The notes: generated from the letters alone by a model not told the origin. A DNA stretch of 64,000 bases from Acinetobacter larvae (GCF_001704115.1 NZ_CP016895.1:3286001-3350000), one strand, 5' to 3'. Counted from the stretch's first letter, positions 43,161 to 54,196 are shown. Translations and numbers: made by a program.

Positions 43161-46001
43161 ATGAGCCAAAGTTATATCCGTATTCGAGGTGCACGTACCC
43201 ATAACCTGAAAAATGTGAACCTTGATATTCCACGCGACAAGTTTGTGGTCATTACGGGGCTTTCTGGTTCGGGTAAGTCTTCTTTAGCCTTCGATACCCT
43301 ATATGCCGAAGGGCAGCGTCGCTATGTCGAATCATTGTCTGCATATGCGAGACAGTTTTTATCGCAAATGGAAAAGCCCGATGTCGATGCCATTGAAGGT
43401 TTAAGTCCTGCAATTGCCATCGAACAAAAGTCTACCAGTCACAATCCTCGCTCCACTGTCGGCACGATTACCGAAATTTATGATTATTTACGCTTGCTTT
43501 ATGCCCGAGTCGGCACACCTTACTGCCCTGAACACGACTTACCGATGGTGGCACAAACCATTTCAGAAATGGTGGATGCTGTCAAAACCTTAGAAGAAGG
43601 CACTGCGCTAATGTTATTGGCACCGGTGGTCCGTGAACGTAAAGGTGAATACGGTCATCTCTTTGAACAATTACAAAGCCAAGGTTTTGTACGTGCCCGC
43701 GTAGACGGCGAAATCATTGATATCGATAGCCCACCAGAGCTGGATAAAAAGAAAAAACATAGCATTGAAGTGGTAGTCGACCGTTTCAAAGTCCGCGAAG
43801 ATCTCGGTAATCGTATTGCTGAAAGTTTTGAAACAGCCCTACGTTTAGGCAGCGACATTGCAATATTATCGTGGATGAACGGTGAGAATCCTGAACGCGT
43901 TTTTTCAGCGAAGCATTCTTGCCCCGCTTGTGATCGTGCAGTTGCCGAATTAGAACCACGTTTATTTTCTTTCAATAATCCTTTTGGCGCTTGCCCAGTC
44001 TGTGATGGATTAGGAACACGTAGCCATTTTAGTGTAGACAAACTGATTCCCAATCCTGAGTTATCGTTGAGTCAAGGTGCGATTCGTGGTTGGGACCGTC
44101 AACGCCCTTACTATTACAGCATGATTCAAAAAGTTGCCGATCACTATGCTTATAATCTGGAAACACCTTGGCAAGAACTCGATAAAGACATTCAGAAAAA
44201 ATTCCTCTATGGTACTGGTCGCGACAAAATTGATATGAGTTATATCGATGAGCGCGGTCGTAAACATAATCGCATTCAAGCCTTTGAAGGCATACTGCCG
44301 CATTTAGAACGGCGTTATCGAGAAACTGAAAGCAACTATGTTCGTGACGATCTAGCACAATACCTGTCCAATGCCGCTTGTGATGCTTGTGATGGCTCAC
44401 GCCTCAATGAAATCTCACGCCATGTCCGAGTACAAGACAAAACCATTTCTGACATTACCAAAATGTCGATTGGTGATGCCGAAAACTATTATCAGCAACT
44501 ACACTTAACGGGAGCCAAAGGTGAAATTGCGGATAAGATCTTTAAAGAAATTCGTGAACGCCTACAGTTCTTGGTCTCTGTTGGACTCAATTACCTTAGC
44601 CTATCTCGTTCCGCCGAAACATTATCTGGTGGTGAAGCGCAACGGATTCGCTTGGCCTCACAAATTGGCGCAGGTCTCATGGGGGTCATGTATGTTTTAG
44701 ATGAACCATCAATCGGTTTACACCAACGTGATAATGATCGTTTATTGGAAACATTGATCCGCCTACGCGATCTGGGTAATACGGTACTGGTTGTTGAGCA
44801 TGATGAAGATGCCATCCGTGCCGCAGATCATATTATTGACATTGGTCCTGGCGCAGGCGTACATGGTGGTGCCGTCATTGCCGAGGGAACCTACAAACAG
44901 TTAGCCAAAAATAAAGACTCTCTAACCGGACAATATCTATCAGGCAAACTTAAAATTGCCATTCCAGCAACGCGGGTTAGCCCTCCAAATCCAGAGCAAT
45001 CGATCAAACTGATGGGGGCGGCTGGGCATAATCTCAAACATGTCGATTTAAACATTCCGCTGGGTATTATGACCTGTGTAACGGGAGTATCTGGTTCCGG
45101 AAAATCGACCCTGATCAACCGTACGCTATTGCCATTGGCTGCAACGCAGCTCAATGGAGCAACCACACTAACCGCAGAAAGTTTTGATTCTATAGATGGT
45201 TTGCAGCATCTTGATAAAGTCGTCGACATCGATCAAAGCCCGATTGGTCGTACCCCCCGCTCCAACCCTGCTACCTATACAGGTTTATTTACCCCGATTC
45301 GTGAACTCTTTGCACAAACACCAGAAGCAAAAGCACGTGGTTATGCTGCGGGTCGTTTCTCTTTTAATGTCAAAGGCGGACGCTGTGAAGCCTGTGAAGG
45401 TGATGGCATGATTAAAGTTGCCATGCATTTTCTACCCGATATGTATGTGCCTTGTGATGCTTGTCATGGCGAGCGCTATAATCGCGAAACTTTAGAGGTC
45501 AGCTATAAAGGTAAAAATATTGCTGATGTACTCAATATGACTGTTGAAGATGCTATGCATTTCTTTGACGCCATTCCAGTGATTCACCGTCGTTTAGAGA
45601 CTTTGTTTCAAGTTGGCTTAGGCTATATACGTCTAGGACAATCAGCGACGACTTTATCTGGCGGTGAAGCGCAGCGAGTTAAACTGGCACGAGAGTTGGC
45701 AAAACGAGATACAGGCAAAACCTTGTATGTATTAGACGAGCCAACAACAGGGCTACATTTTCATGATATCGCGAAACTGCTCGATATCCTGCATGAACTC
45801 CGCAATAAAGGGAATACCATTATTGTGATTGAGCACAATCTGGATGTGATTAAAACAGCAGATTGGATTATCGACTTGGGTCCCGAAGGCGGTTCTGGTG
45901 GAGGTCAAATCATTGCTGAAGGCACACCGGAACAGGTCGCTGAATCCGATGTTTCCCATACAGCCCGCTTTTTAAAACCGATATTAGCGGCTGCACGCTA
46001 A
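43161..46001 (+). CDS. uvrA: Excinuclease ABC subunit A
   Basis: Damage-recognition ATPase of nucleotide-excision repair, 946 residues. Two ABC ATPase modules are visible: first Walker [13 protein letters not shown] (about 31-42) and signature [14 protein letters not shown] (about 490-503); second Walker [13 protein letters not shown] (about 640-651) and [14 protein letters not shown]. Zinc fingers are [28 protein letters not shown] (shown by its ends CPAC and CPVC) and [11 protein letters not shown] with CDACHG. The start follows a weak GGAAG. A terminator lies 42 bp after the stop. Confidence 0.98.
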   Translation: MSQSYIRIRGARTHNLKNVNLDIPRDKFVVITGLSGSGKSSLAFDTLYAEGQRRYVESLSAYARQFLSQMEKPDVDAIEGLSPAIAIEQKSTSHNPRSTVGTITEIYDYLRLLYARVGTPYCPEHDLPMVAQTISEMVDAVKTLEEGTALMLLAPVVRERKGEYGHLFEQLQSQGFVRARVDGEIIDIDSPPELDKKKKHSIEVVVDRFKVREDLGNRIAESFETALRLGSDIAILSWMNGENPERVFSAKHSCPACDRAVAELEPRLFSFNNPFGACPVCDGLGTRSHFSVDKLIPNPELSLSQGAIRGWDRQRPYYYSMIQKVADHYAYNLETPWQELDKDIQKKFLYGTGRDKIDMSYIDERGRKHNRIQAFEGILPHLERRYRETESNYVRDDLAQYLSNAACDACDGSRLNEISRHVRVQDKTISDITKMSIGDAENYYQQLHLTGAKGEIADKIFKEIRERLQFLVSVGLNYLSLSRSAETLSGGEAQRIRLASQIGAGLMGVMYVLDEPSIGLHQRDNDRLLETLIRLRDLGNTVLVVEHDEDAIRAADHIIDIGPGAGVHGGAVIAEGTYKQLAKNKDSLTGQYLSGKLKIAIPATRVSPPNPEQSIKLMGAAGHNLKHVDLNIPLGIMTCVTGVSGSGKSTLINRTLLPLAATQLNGATTLTAESFDSIDGLQHLDKVVDIDQSPIGRTPRSNPATYTGLFTPIRELFAQTPEAKARGYAAGRFSFNVKGGRCEACEGDGMIKVAMHFLPDMYVPCDACHGERYNRETLEVSYKGKNIADVLNMTVEDAMHFFDAIPVIHRRLETLFQVGLGYIRLGQSATTLSGGEAQRVKLARELAKRDTGKTLYVLDEPTTGLHFHDIAKLLDILHELRNKGNTIIVIEHNLDVIKTADWIIDLGPEGGSGGGQIIAEGTPEQVAESDVSHTARFLKPILAAAR

Positions 46002-46042
46002 ACAAATTTTGAAAATGCCAACTTTGCAGACAAGGCATAGTC

Positions 46043-46065
46043 AGGGATCTTAGGATCCCTTTTTT
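46043..46065 (+). terminator. Terminator after uvrA
   Basis: A 7-bp stem AGGGATC/GATCCCT with loop TTAG is followed by a T run. Confidence 0.85.
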
Positions 46066-46143
46066 ATTTATGCCGCAGGCCACAACAATGCAGTAATCGA
46101 TTAAAAACCGGACCAACCTTAACTCAACCAAGTGTGCTATATA

Positions 46144-47208
46144 TTAATTATAGATCAGCGTAATCGTTGCTTGAGCTTGTACATGGGTCGCAGGTACAGG
46201 CATGCTATTAGAATAATAACGAGCCTTAAATGATTTAGAAACCGTACCACCTGTAATCGTACCAAAATTAAAAAAACTATTTGAGCTGTTTATTAACTTA
46301 GGCGCAATAGGAAGCGGTAAGCTATTACTGTCAGTAATTTGTACGGACACATTGGAAGAGTTTTCTACTCCTGAATTTTTTAGTAATCCTAAATTATTAC
46401 TTTCAGACGGGCTATTATTATCAGTCAAAAGCGCTACAAGGCTTTTATTTGTATCACTCGCATCACAGCCCCCAACAGTCACTGTAAAGTCAGTATCACC
46501 TAATGCATGCCCTGCAGAAGTGAAGTCTGTTGTACGCACCGTCGGCAATAAGACATTGATCGCTGCGCCACCATTCACAACACAAGTTGTTTTGGTGATT
46601 TTAAAAGTAGATGACACAAGTCTAACGGGAGCACTCGCCGTTTCACCATCAGCTTTAGCGATCAGTGCTCCAAGTCTTATAGGGCTAATTGTATATACCC
46701 CCTCGGCATTCCCCAGACCAGTAATCAGTAAGCGAACATTCGGTAATCGGATACCTCTGGTTGGGACATCATTATTACTTCCAGTAGTTTTAGCATAAAG
46801 TCGATAAGCTGCTGAAGGGTCATTGACCCAAATTTCTGGGACAGTATTAGAATTATCTTTTACACTAAAGGCTATATATGCCTTAAATGTTGGTGTCGGC
46901 GTAATATAACTTGCAGGAATCTCATAGTAGGTATAACCATCCTTAGAGAAACGCGAAGCGAGTTCTAAATCCGTATTTGCTTTCATTGTAAAGTCACTAG
47001 AATGTTCCTTCGCTTTAGAGCAGCCATTAATAGCAGTTGCCCAAGCCTGAGTAACAGCTTGCGAAGAAAGTTGAAGATAACCATTATTACTGAGAGCATT
47101 GGTCATAATTGCTGTAAAATTAGCAGGTTGATCTGGATTTTCCTGACAGACAGAATATGCCTTGGATGAACATAATATCATCACGAGTCCCAAAAATTTC
47201 TTGTACAT
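46144..47208 (-). CDS. Fimbrial tip adhesin
   Basis: A 354-residue secreted protein, the last of a chaperone-usher operon. Signal peptide about 1-19 (GLVMILCSSKAYS). The N-terminal half (CQENPDQPANFTAIMTNALS) is probably the receptor-binding lectin domain. The C-terminal half (about 200-354) is a pilin domain with KTTCVVNGGAAINVLLPTV, paired Cys, and a final strand QAQATITLIYN of FimH/FimA type. It is the largest non-usher gene in the cluster, and its ATG abuts the usher stop. Receptor unknown. Confidence 0.85.
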   Translation of the reverse strand: MYKKFLGLVMILCSSKAYSVCQENPDQPANFTAIMTNALSNNGYLQLSSQAVTQAWATAINGCSKAKEHSSDFTMKANTDLELASRFSKDGYTYYEIPASYITPTPTFKAYIAFSVKDNSNTVPEIWVNDPSAAYRLYAKTTGSNNDVPTRGIRLPNVRLLITGLGNAEGVYTISPIRLGALIAKADGETASAPVRLVSSTFKITKTTCVVNGGAAINVLLPTVRTTDFTSAGHALGDTDFTVTVGGCDASDTNKSLVALLTDNNSPSESNNLGLLKNSGVENSSNVSVQITDSNSLPLPIAPKLINSSNSFFNFGTITGGTVSKSFKARYYSNSMPVPATHVQAQATITLIYN

Positions 47209-49767
47209 TTAACGGCACTCCACATTGACAATATTTATCGAACGCTGTTTATTTTCTGCAGCTGAAGAAAGCTCACTGAGAGGAATCACACAACGCTGTT
47301 TCATTTGATCTCCCCAAACCACTGTTAAAGGCTCAGTTAAATCATGAATACCATTGCTTAATAAAGATTGATTCGACTGCCCCATGATTCCTATCAATTT
47401 ACCAGATTGAGTTTCGATGCGACTTCCCATTGGAAATTGAGCATTATCAATCGTATTGTTTATTCTCAGCAAAATGTTTGACTGAATATTTGCTTTAAAG
47501 GTCGCCAAAGTTGAACTATATAAGCGTGGTATCACTTGAGTCTGGTTACTATCTAAAGTAACTTCTGCTGGAAGTTGATCTGGGTTAATTGCAATTGAAT
47601 TAATATTATAAGCCGATACATTTGGATAAATTGCATTTCCCCAACGATCTAACTTTATGCCCCATGCATTTTCTACAATTGCACCCGCACCATGCTCTAC
47701 ATGCACGATAGAATAAGTATCTGCCGCGGAGTTGGTTGCTGTTATGCCATAAGGGTGTGCAACAATTGCTCCCCGAGCTGACAGAGAATATTGAGTATCA
47801 CTGCCATTTTTAAACACCGTTGCAGCTAGGTTCGTTTGCGGAAGTAAATAACCAACATTTGCATTATAGCTAGTGCTGTTATGATCATTATATTTATATT
47901 GAGAAATTCCTAGACCATAATTCAATTGATTTTGTTCACCAGCGGTTCCTGATAGGTTGACACCAAAACGATCGCTCGTCTGATCTTGCAATGTATTATG
48001 TTGATAATTTGAATTCACAAATACATTCGATTTTTTATAATCGAATGGAAGAGATAAACTGACATAAACACTACGGTCAGAGCCAGTATGACTATCGACA
48101 TAATTTGTTTGGCTTAGCCCAATAGAATAGTTAAGAAGTTTCCAAGCATTTCCATAGCTCAGATTAAACTGATATTGATTCGGTTTGTTTGTCCAATATT
48201 GATTGGTTAAAAAGCCGAAACTAAAAGAACCTAAACGGTAATTGCTAAAGCTTTTATTAAAATTAATATTAAATTGATTTTTTAAATCAGCAGTCAATGT
48301 TAAATTTTTTTGTTCATCAACAACTAAATCATCATAATTTAATATCGCCAATGCATTCGATACGGTTAAATAGTCTCTACTTTGTAAGATACCACCAACA
48401 TTTATATTAAAATCATATGGGTGCCAATTATAAACATAATCCAAAGACATGCGCTGCCCTTGGTAATCATTAGAGTATATAGAAGCTTTACTGATATTCC
48501 CGATTAAGTTAAAACCACCAATAGCTGTATTTAACCCAACCCCAGCAAGCATACTCTGGTAATTCTCTGCTAGATTTACTCCTCCCAATAATGTCAAATA
48601 ATTATTAATACCATAGTTATATCCTCCCTGAAAAATAGTATCATGAGTGATTTTATCAATCGTTTTATAGTTACCCAACACCAAACTATAATTATATTGT
48701 TCTGGTTTTAGCAAATTGAAACTATTCTGCATTGGAATAATAAAGGTTTTCTTTTCACCACCATTCTCAATGATTTCAAGTGATAAATTACCAGATAAGT
48801 TTGATGTCAAATCTGTGATTTTAAAAGGTCCTGCGGGCACTGTGCGCTCATAGATTTTTTGCCCATTCTGAAAAACACGAACTAGCGCATTGGTATTCGC
48901 CACATTTTCAATCACAGGCGAATAATATCGCATAGACCAAGGTAACATATTCAAATCAGAAGCAAGTTGCACACCAACAATAGGGATACTTTCTTGTTGT
49001 AACGCATTGCTATTAAACTGACCTACACTGATACGCGAATGAATCGGTAGAATATCGCGATTTAAAACATTCTGATATGAACGATAACTCCCTAAACTGG
49101 AGCGATTATTTGATTGAAAACTTCCTGAATGTCTAAAATACCAGCCACCCAAATTTAATCCGCCAGTCAGACTTAGATATTGATCATCACTGGTTTCGGT
49201 ATGATTATAATTGGCATTATAACCAATAAAACCAGAGTTCACGCCCTTATCAAATCGTGCAGGGTCAATATAACCAACCGGTCTTTCTTTAACAAAAATT
49301 TGCGGAATAAATATCGCTAATTTTTGAGTTGATAGATCAAAATCATAATAGGCATCAGGAGAAATTTCTTTGATCGTTAAACAATCTTTTTTCTCAAGCT
49401 GTTTTAGATGCTGTGTTTGAAGATCCAATTTAGCGAGCAAAACCGGATCTATACATAACACGACACTTTGCGAAGCATCTAAATGCTGAAAACTAAAATT
49501 CAACTCACCTAATGAGTTGGTATTGATTAAAACTTCAGCAAAATAATTACCTTCAGCGATATAGTTTGCTGTCCGGAATAAATCTAAATTGACATCTTTA
49601 TTTTGTTCCCCGAATAAAGAGGCAGAGTTAAAAGACATGAATTGAGTATTATCTTTGGCTGAGAGTTTCTCTATATTTTGTGTAAGTGCTTCTTCACCAG
49701 AAACTGCATACGCTTTTGTGACCAGTGCTACTAAAATAAAGCACTTCCACCGATTTTTAGTATTCAT
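47209..49767 (-). CDS. Fimbrial outer-membrane usher
   Basis: An 852-residue usher that assembles and exports pilin subunits. The start is the ATG at 49767, with CAGGAA upstream; a TTG six codons earlier is rejected. Signal peptide at about 1-21 (WKCFILVALVTKAYA). The N-terminal periplasmic domain, the 24-strand barrel (many alternating strands, e.g. GGYNYGINNYLTLLGGVNL) with plug domain (about 210-300) and the two C-terminal domains (TQVIPRLYSSTLATFKANIQ, then PLTVVWGDQMKQRCVIPL) follow the PapC/FimD plan. The family is clear; the subtype is not. Confidence 0.95.
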   Translation of the reverse strand: MNTKNRWKCFILVALVTKAYAVSGEEALTQNIEKLSAKDNTQFMSFNSASLFGEQNKDVNLDLFRTANYIAEGNYFAEVLINTNSLGELNFSFQHLDASQSVVLCIDPVLLAKLDLQTQHLKQLEKKDCLTIKEISPDAYYDFDLSTQKLAIFIPQIFVKERPVGYIDPARFDKGVNSGFIGYNANYNHTETSDDQYLSLTGGLNLGGWYFRHSGSFQSNNRSSLGSYRSYQNVLNRDILPIHSRISVGQFNSNALQQESIPIVGVQLASDLNMLPWSMRYYSPVIENVANTNALVRVFQNGQKIYERTVPAGPFKITDLTSNLSGNLSLEIIENGGEKKTFIIPMQNSFNLLKPEQYNYSLVLGNYKTIDKITHDTIFQGGYNYGINNYLTLLGGVNLAENYQSMLAGVGLNTAIGGFNLIGNISKASIYSNDYQGQRMSLDYVYNWHPYDFNINVGGILQSRDYLTVSNALAILNYDDLVVDEQKNLTLTADLKNQFNINFNKSFSNYRLGSFSFGFLTNQYWTNKPNQYQFNLSYGNAWKLLNYSIGLSQTNYVDSHTGSDRSVYVSLSLPFDYKKSNVFVNSNYQHNTLQDQTSDRFGVNLSGTAGEQNQLNYGLGISQYKYNDHNSTSYNANVGYLLPQTNLAATVFKNGSDTQYSLSARGAIVAHPYGITATNSAADTYSIVHVEHGAGAIVENAWGIKLDRWGNAIYPNVSAYNINSIAINPDQLPAEVTLDSNQTQVIPRLYSSTLATFKANIQSNILLRINNTIDNAQFPMGSRIETQSGKLIGIMGQSNQSLLSNGIHDLTEPLTVVWGDQMKQRCVIPLSELSSAAENKQRSINIVNVECR

Positions 49768-49791
49768 CAATTCTATTCCTGGCAAAGACTT

Positions 49792-50502
49792 TTAATCAAA
49801 TTGAGTTTCAAAACTTTGGATTCCGCCAAGATCATTCATGATTTGATAAGAAAGTTTTTCAGGTAAAAAGTTCACGATCAGTTTTTCCACAGTCTGTTGC
49901 GAAAAAGGTTCAAGCATAACGGCTTGCTTATAATTGGTATTTTTAGAGGCTGACTTAAAATCCATTTGCGTAATCGTAATAAAGTAAGGTGTTGGATTAT
50001 TTAGAGTAACTTCTTGCGAAGCCCCATTGTAGGTAGCCTTGATTGAACGATAGGCAGTCTTGGTAGACATCTTTAATGTTGCAGGTCGATAAAATAACTT
50101 AATGCGCGTTCGTACATTAAACGTTAAAAGGTTTTTCCCAATATATTGTGGATCATTAGGCGGTATATCCAACATATTGAACCAGAATAATGACTCACGA
50201 TCCTGTGCTAAACTGGGTGAACCTGTTGGAATGATACGGATTATCTGTCCTTTATTGGGCTCAACTCTAGATAAAGGTGGTGTTAGTACAAATGGAATTT
50301 GGTCTGCGGCTGGAATTCGATTAACATCGCCATCATCAATCCATGTTTGTACCAAAGCTGGTGTATTTAATCCATTACGCAACTGAACACTGACACTTTT
50401 TGCATTGGATGGAAAAATAACGCGCGTACCATCTATCGTGACACCAGCATAAAGTGACTGGCTCAAAAGTACGGCTAATGATAAAAGACTGGTACGCAAC
50501 AT
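49792..50502 (-). CDS. Periplasmic pilin chaperone
   Basis: A 236-residue chaperone from the ATG at 50502 (GGAG upstream; a TTG-start extension is rejected). Signal peptide about 1-20 (TSLLSLAVLLSQSLYA). The mature N-terminus GVTIDGTRVIFPSNAKSVSV has the Arg (about 28) that anchors the pilin carboxylate, with LPP-like FVLTPPLSRVEPNKGQIIRI including the Lys. The C-terminal immunoglobulin domain follows. It delivers subunits to the usher by donor-strand complementation. It is separated from the pilin gene by about 20 bp. Confidence 0.93.
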   Translation of the reverse strand: MLRTSLLSLAVLLSQSLYAGVTIDGTRVIFPSNAKSVSVQLRNGLNTPALVQTWIDDGDVNRIPAADQIPFVLTPPLSRVEPNKGQIIRIIPTGSPSLAQDRESLFWFNMLDIPPNDPQYIGKNLLTFNVRTRIKLFYRPATLKMSTKTAYRSIKATYNGASQEVTLNNPTPYFITITQMDFKSASKNTNYKQAVMLEPFSQQTVEKLIVNFLPEKLSYQIMNDLGGIQSFETQFD

Positions 50503-50524
50503 TATTTCACTCCAACTCAAATAC

Positions 50525-51091
50525 TTAGTTATATTCCAAAGTGTAGTTAATACTTGTTTTCACAGTCTGTGGTGCTGGATTTGCTTTATTTGAAATATAT
50601 CGAGCAGCAAGTTTATAAGTACCATCAACAGGTGTGCCTAATTGTTTGTTTGATGAAAAATCTATGGCTGTAGTACCACTTAAAATTTGTACATACACAT
50701 CTTTAGTCTCTGGTGCAGTACCATCTGTGTTGATTAACCATGATTTTTCTGTGGCATCAAAATTTGTACCCTCAGTACCACTTAAAGTAATGCCCTTAAT
50801 AGCCCCTATTGTTAGGTCATCACAAGCCTGACCATTCGCATTCGTTATTTTGAGCTCGAATTCTTTTTCGCCCGCTGTAGTATTTACAGCACTAAAAACA
50901 TCATTACGTACTGTATCAAGCTGAACGGTAACATCTTCTGTTCCTGTAGCTCCATCAGAACCTGTAAGTGTACAAGTCGCTGTCACAACTTTACCATTGA
51001 CCGAAATAATGCCATCAGTTGCTAATGCAACATTTGCTATACCCATTACACCTAGAGCTGCAACCAAAAACTTAAAGTTCATTTTTTTCAT
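50525..51091 (-). CDS. Major fimbrial subunit (type 1-like pilin)
   Basis: A 188-residue pilin, first gene of the operon. Signal peptide about 1-24 (FLVAALGVMGIANVALA), mature start TDGIISVNGKVVTATCTLTG, with two cysteines (TCT and ACD) forming the pilin disulfide. The C-terminal strand TSINYTLEYN with penultimate Tyr is recognised by the chaperone. It is Thr/Gly-rich and acidic, as is usual for surface fibres. The upstream 469 bp is A/T-rich and should contain the operon promoter. Confidence 0.93.
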   Translation of the reverse strand: MKKMNFKFLVAALGVMGIANVALATDGIISVNGKVVTATCTLTGSDGATGTEDVTVQLDTVRNDVFSAVNTTAGEKEFELKITNANGQACDDLTIGAIKGITLSGTEGTNFDATEKSWLINTDGTAPETKDVYVQILSGTTAIDFSSNKQLGTPVDGTYKLAARYISNKANPAPQTVKTSINYTLEYN

Positions 51092-51560
51092 ATTGAAACG
51101 CCTTTTAGTGTGAAAATAGCTTAGACATCATTAAATTATTTTCACTATTAAGAAAATGAATCAGAATCAAAAAAATTAGAAGAATGTTACTATTTTTTGA
51201 TCATTCCAGCGGATTATATCGCAGTAATATAAATAAATATTAACCCAATATAATGATAAAAATTTATTTAAAATCAATATATTAATAACATAAAAGAATC
51301 TAAAGACTATTGGATTTGACTTGTTTTGTAATTTTATGTTTACAGTATTTTGATAATTGATTGCCCATAAAATCTAGCTAATTTTTTATAGAATTTCAGC
51401 ACTAGGAATTAGATGAAACTCACCTTAGTTTTAAAAAGATTTCTCAATAGATTTTTCAATATTGAGTCTAGTCTTTGTTCAATTGAATGAACAACACCAC
51501 TCTATAGCACTTATGATGTTCATTATTAAATAATTCAGATCAAATAATTCAGGAATCCCC
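51092..51560. other. A/T-rich gene-free stretch upstream of the fimbrial operon
   Basis: A strongly A/T-rich divergent promoter region between the pilin gene (minus) and the HAD gene (plus). Such A/T-rich flanks of fimbrial operons are often bound by H-NS-like silencers; this is inference. No invertible-element inverted repeats are evident by eye. Confidence 0.45.
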
Positions 51561-52262
51561 ATGCCCCCATTACAAGCGGTTATATTTGATTTAGATCAAA
51601 CACTATTGAATCGGCAACAGACATTACGCGACTTTTGTACATGGCAAGCCATCTCTCAACTACAACTCCCAACAGACATCGCACAGTACTATATTAAAAA
51701 ATTTATCGAATTAGATGCACAAGGTCATGTATGGAAAGATATTGTCTATCAAGAGCTGATTCAGTGTTTTGCTTTAAAATTTAGCATGACCGCGTTACTT
51801 GGCAGTTATATCGAGAATTTTCATTTATTTTGTATTGAAAACCAAGGTGTCACAGCATGTATCAAGCAATTGCATGCCTCCGGTTATCAACTGGCTCTAC
51901 TCAGCAATGGTCGCAGTCCTTTTCAACAACGTAACTTTCAAGCCTTAAATCTGGCTCAGTATTTTTCAGCCGTTGTAGTCTCTGAGGCTGTAGCCATGCG
52001 CAAACCAGATCCAGCAATCTTCACCTATACAGCGCAATGTCTCAATCTTCAGACTTCGCAATGTGTCATGGTTGGAGATGATGCTATAGCAGATATCCGT
52101 GGTGCCAAAACAGCCATGATGCGTGCAGTCTTATTTGACCCCACATGTCACCAACATGTCATGCAACCGCAAAAAGTAAAACCCTTGGCAAATGATCTTT
52201 ATGCTGCTGATGCTTGTATGCAACAATTCAGTCAGCTACCCAGCATATTAGCGCAAATATAA
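51561..52262 (+). CDS. HAD-superfamily hydrolase
   Basis: A 233-residue phosphatase-type protein. Motif I is FDLDQTLLN (residues 9-17; nucleophile Asp and acid Asp), motif II LLSNGRS (about 112-118), motif III with MRKPDPAIF (Lys) and motif IV MVGDDAIADIRGA (two Asp). A C1-type helical cap (about 20-90) places it with YjjG/phosphoglycolate-type phosphatases. AGGAATCCCC precedes the start. Substrate unknown. Confidence 0.88.
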   Translation: MPPLQAVIFDLDQTLLNRQQTLRDFCTWQAISQLQLPTDIAQYYIKKFIELDAQGHVWKDIVYQELIQCFALKFSMTALLGSYIENFHLFCIENQGVTACIKQLHASGYQLALLSNGRSPFQQRNFQALNLAQYFSAVVVSEAVAMRKPDPAIFTYTAQCLNLQTSQCVMVGDDAIADIRGAKTAMMRAVLFDPTCHQHVMQPQKVKPLANDLYAADACMQQFSQLPSILAQI

Positions 52263-52430
52263 CCCTGTAAATTCTATGGCAAAATCCAATGGATTCAACC
52301 AAAAAAATTCCGCAATAACGACAAAACACCATATTTACAAAGGCGACATTATGGTGCATAATGCACCAAATTAGATCATTAAGCACTATTTCTCAGCAGA
52401 ATAGTTGAAAGATATCTAAGTTTTGGCTTA

Positions 52431-52464
52431 AAAATCCAGTTTTCCAGAGAGACTGGATTTTTTT
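52431..52464 (+). terminator. Strong terminator in the gap after the HAD gene
   Basis: A 9-bp stem AAATCCAGT/ACTGGATTT with an 11-nt loop and T tract. It is 170 bp past the HAD stop, further than most terminators in this window. Confidence 0.82.
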
Positions 52465-53085
52465 ATGGAAAAAAATAAATATTTACAGGTCTTCAGCTGT
52501 TTTGGCTTTAGCTCTCACCTAGCAATCCACTCAACTCAATGCATGCCTTAAGGCATTTAATCAAACAAAAATCGCAACCATTCATAGATACACAAACCTT
52601 CTCTTCCTTACACTTTTAACACTTGTAAAAATGCAACTTTTTTATACAATCAGGTGAGTTATTACTATACAAGTTAGATGAAAAGGATTATTATTTACAA
52701 TAACCAAGCAGGCTACTCTGCTTTTAATTTAAGCAAAAATGATTAGGAATAACCGACATAAATAACTGACTGAAAACGATAAATTTTAGAATATAATTTG
52801 GTCGAATTTCGCCAAAAACACCTAATAATTCACATTAATTCTTGCAATTTTATTGCAGGACTCATTTTATTTATAGATTAAAAATGCACTTCCAATCGAC
52901 AAACTCAATAAAAAAACTATGAGATTAGTATCAAAAATCCCACTAAACTAACGCAACAACAACATCACAAGCACTTGTATTCTATATGTTTATTTTTTGG
53001 TTGACAAAATCAAAACCAAATGAACAAAAAACAAGCTAGTTGAAAAGTAACGTAAAAGACTCTTGCTGAGTGCCCTGACACGGGT

Positions 53086-53113
53086 TTGAACTCATATACT
53101 GTTACAATATAAT
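53086..53113 (+). promoter_or_regulatory. Promoter of the Omp33-36 porin gene
   Basis: TTGAAC (53086-53091) and TATAAT (53108-53113) are spaced 16 bp, and transcription would start about 30 bp before the ATG. This is a near-consensus promoter, in keeping with an abundant porin. Confidence 0.8.
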
Positions 53114-53152
53114 AGGTGGAAATTAACCCATTTCAACTACTTGGAAATGATT

Positions 53153-54076
53153 ATGAAAAAACTTGGTTTAGCAACTGCCCTCTTATTGGCTGTAACTGGT
53201 GCTCAAGCTTATCAATTCGAAGTTCAAGGCCAAGCTGAGTATATTGATACTCCTCAAAATGCTGAGAACTTTGCTGGTGCAGTACAAGGTACTTACTACT
53301 TCAAAGATGTAGACAGCACTAAAGGTCCATTGGCTGAAGCAGCTTTCTTAAACCAGGCTTCTAACGTTTCTTTGGGCTACAGCTTTGCACAGCATGATGT
53401 TAAACATGCTGGTCAAAAATTCCGTACTGAAAGCCAAAGCTACGGTGTAAAAGCTGAAGGTTATTTACCAACTGAATATGTCCCTGTATACGGTAGCGCA
53501 TCTTATAGCCATACTTATACAGAAGGTAAAAAAGCTCTTTCTGGTGAAGACAATGGTGACCGTTATGCACTTGAAGTTGGTGCAGTATTAACACCAAACT
53601 TTTTAGTTGCTGTTGGTTATACCAATGTAACTAACCAATTCTCAATGGATACTTTTGGTGTTCTAAATAACGGTATCGCACCAGCTGCACTTGAATCCCT
53701 TGCTGGTATTCAAAACAAATCTGATGCCGTAACTGCACGTGCGAAATATGTGGGTCCAATCACTGGTACAAACATGGCAGTTGGTTTTGAAACTGCTGCG
53801 ACTTTCGGTGAAAACAACATTTATGGCGTAAAAGGCGATTTATATCTAAACCCTAAATTAAGCGTAGGTGCGACTTTCTTAGGTAGCGATATGAACAGCA
53901 ACCATAAAAATGGTACTTTCCCAGAAGGCGGTCGTTTTGACCAAGCTTGGGGGGCGAACGTAAACTACTTCATCAACCCAGCGGTTGCAGTAGGCGTTTC
54001 TTACTTACATGCCAATACCATCAAAGCTGCTTACGACACTGATACTGTTGGCGTAAATGCTAAATTCCGCTTCTAA
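53153..54076 (+). CDS. omp33-36: Omp33-36 family outer-membrane porin
   Basis: A 307-residue porin from the ATG at 53153 (upstream ATG and TTG codons give poorer starts). Signal peptide LGLATALLLAVTGAQA (about 4-19). The mature start YQFEVQGQAEYIDT, then GAVQGTYYFKDVD, GPLAEAAFLNQASNVSLGYS and AVTARAKYVGPI closely match the Acinetobacter Omp33-36 protein. It ends in Phe (VGVNAKFRF), the usual barrel signal. In A. baumannii this protein is a water/solute channel whose loss is linked to carbapenem resistance. Codons are biased towards highly expressed choices (e.g. GGT, CGT). Confidence 0.93.
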   Translation: MKKLGLATALLLAVTGAQAYQFEVQGQAEYIDTPQNAENFAGAVQGTYYFKDVDSTKGPLAEAAFLNQASNVSLGYSFAQHDVKHAGQKFRTESQSYGVKAEGYLPTEYVPVYGSASYSHTYTEGKKALSGEDNGDRYALEVGAVLTPNFLVAVGYTNVTNQFSMDTFGVLNNGIAPAALESLAGIQNKSDAVTARAKYVGPITGTNMAVGFETAATFGENNIYGVKGDLYLNPKLSVGATFLGSDMNSNHKNGTFPEGGRFDQAWGANVNYFINPAVAVGVSYLHANTIKAAYDTDTVGVNAKFRF

Positions 54077-54100
54077 TTAGCTTGCAGAATTGATCTATTC

Positions 54101-54133
54101 AAAATAGGATGCCATCATGGCATCCTATTTTTT
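54101..54133 (+). terminator. Terminator after the porin gene
   Basis: A perfect 14-bp stem AAAATAGGATGCCA/TGGCATCCTATTTT with a 3-nt loop and a run of T, 24 bp after the stop. Confidence 0.95.
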
Positions 54134-54196
54134 TAAACAATTTTTATTATAATTGCTATCAAATTCTCATAATAGATCAAGCAAGCCCGCGGCGAT

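Larger units (their letters stand above)
52263..53152. other. Long gene-free stretch before the porin gene
   Basis: About 890 bp. A 7-bp hairpin with a 3-nt loop (TGGTGCA/TGCACCA, 52351-52367) is followed about 65 bp later by a terminator (52431-52464). This could be the HAD gene's 3' end or a small RNA. The rest is A/T-rich. A sigma-70 promoter lies at 53086-53113, so the porin message has a leader of about 30-40 nt. No ORF is supported. Confidence 0.5.

Noticed and set aside
46352..46798. 148-codon open frame antisense to the fimbrial adhesin
   Set aside because: It has low-complexity Val/Ser/Pro composition typical of shadow frames opposite pilin domains.
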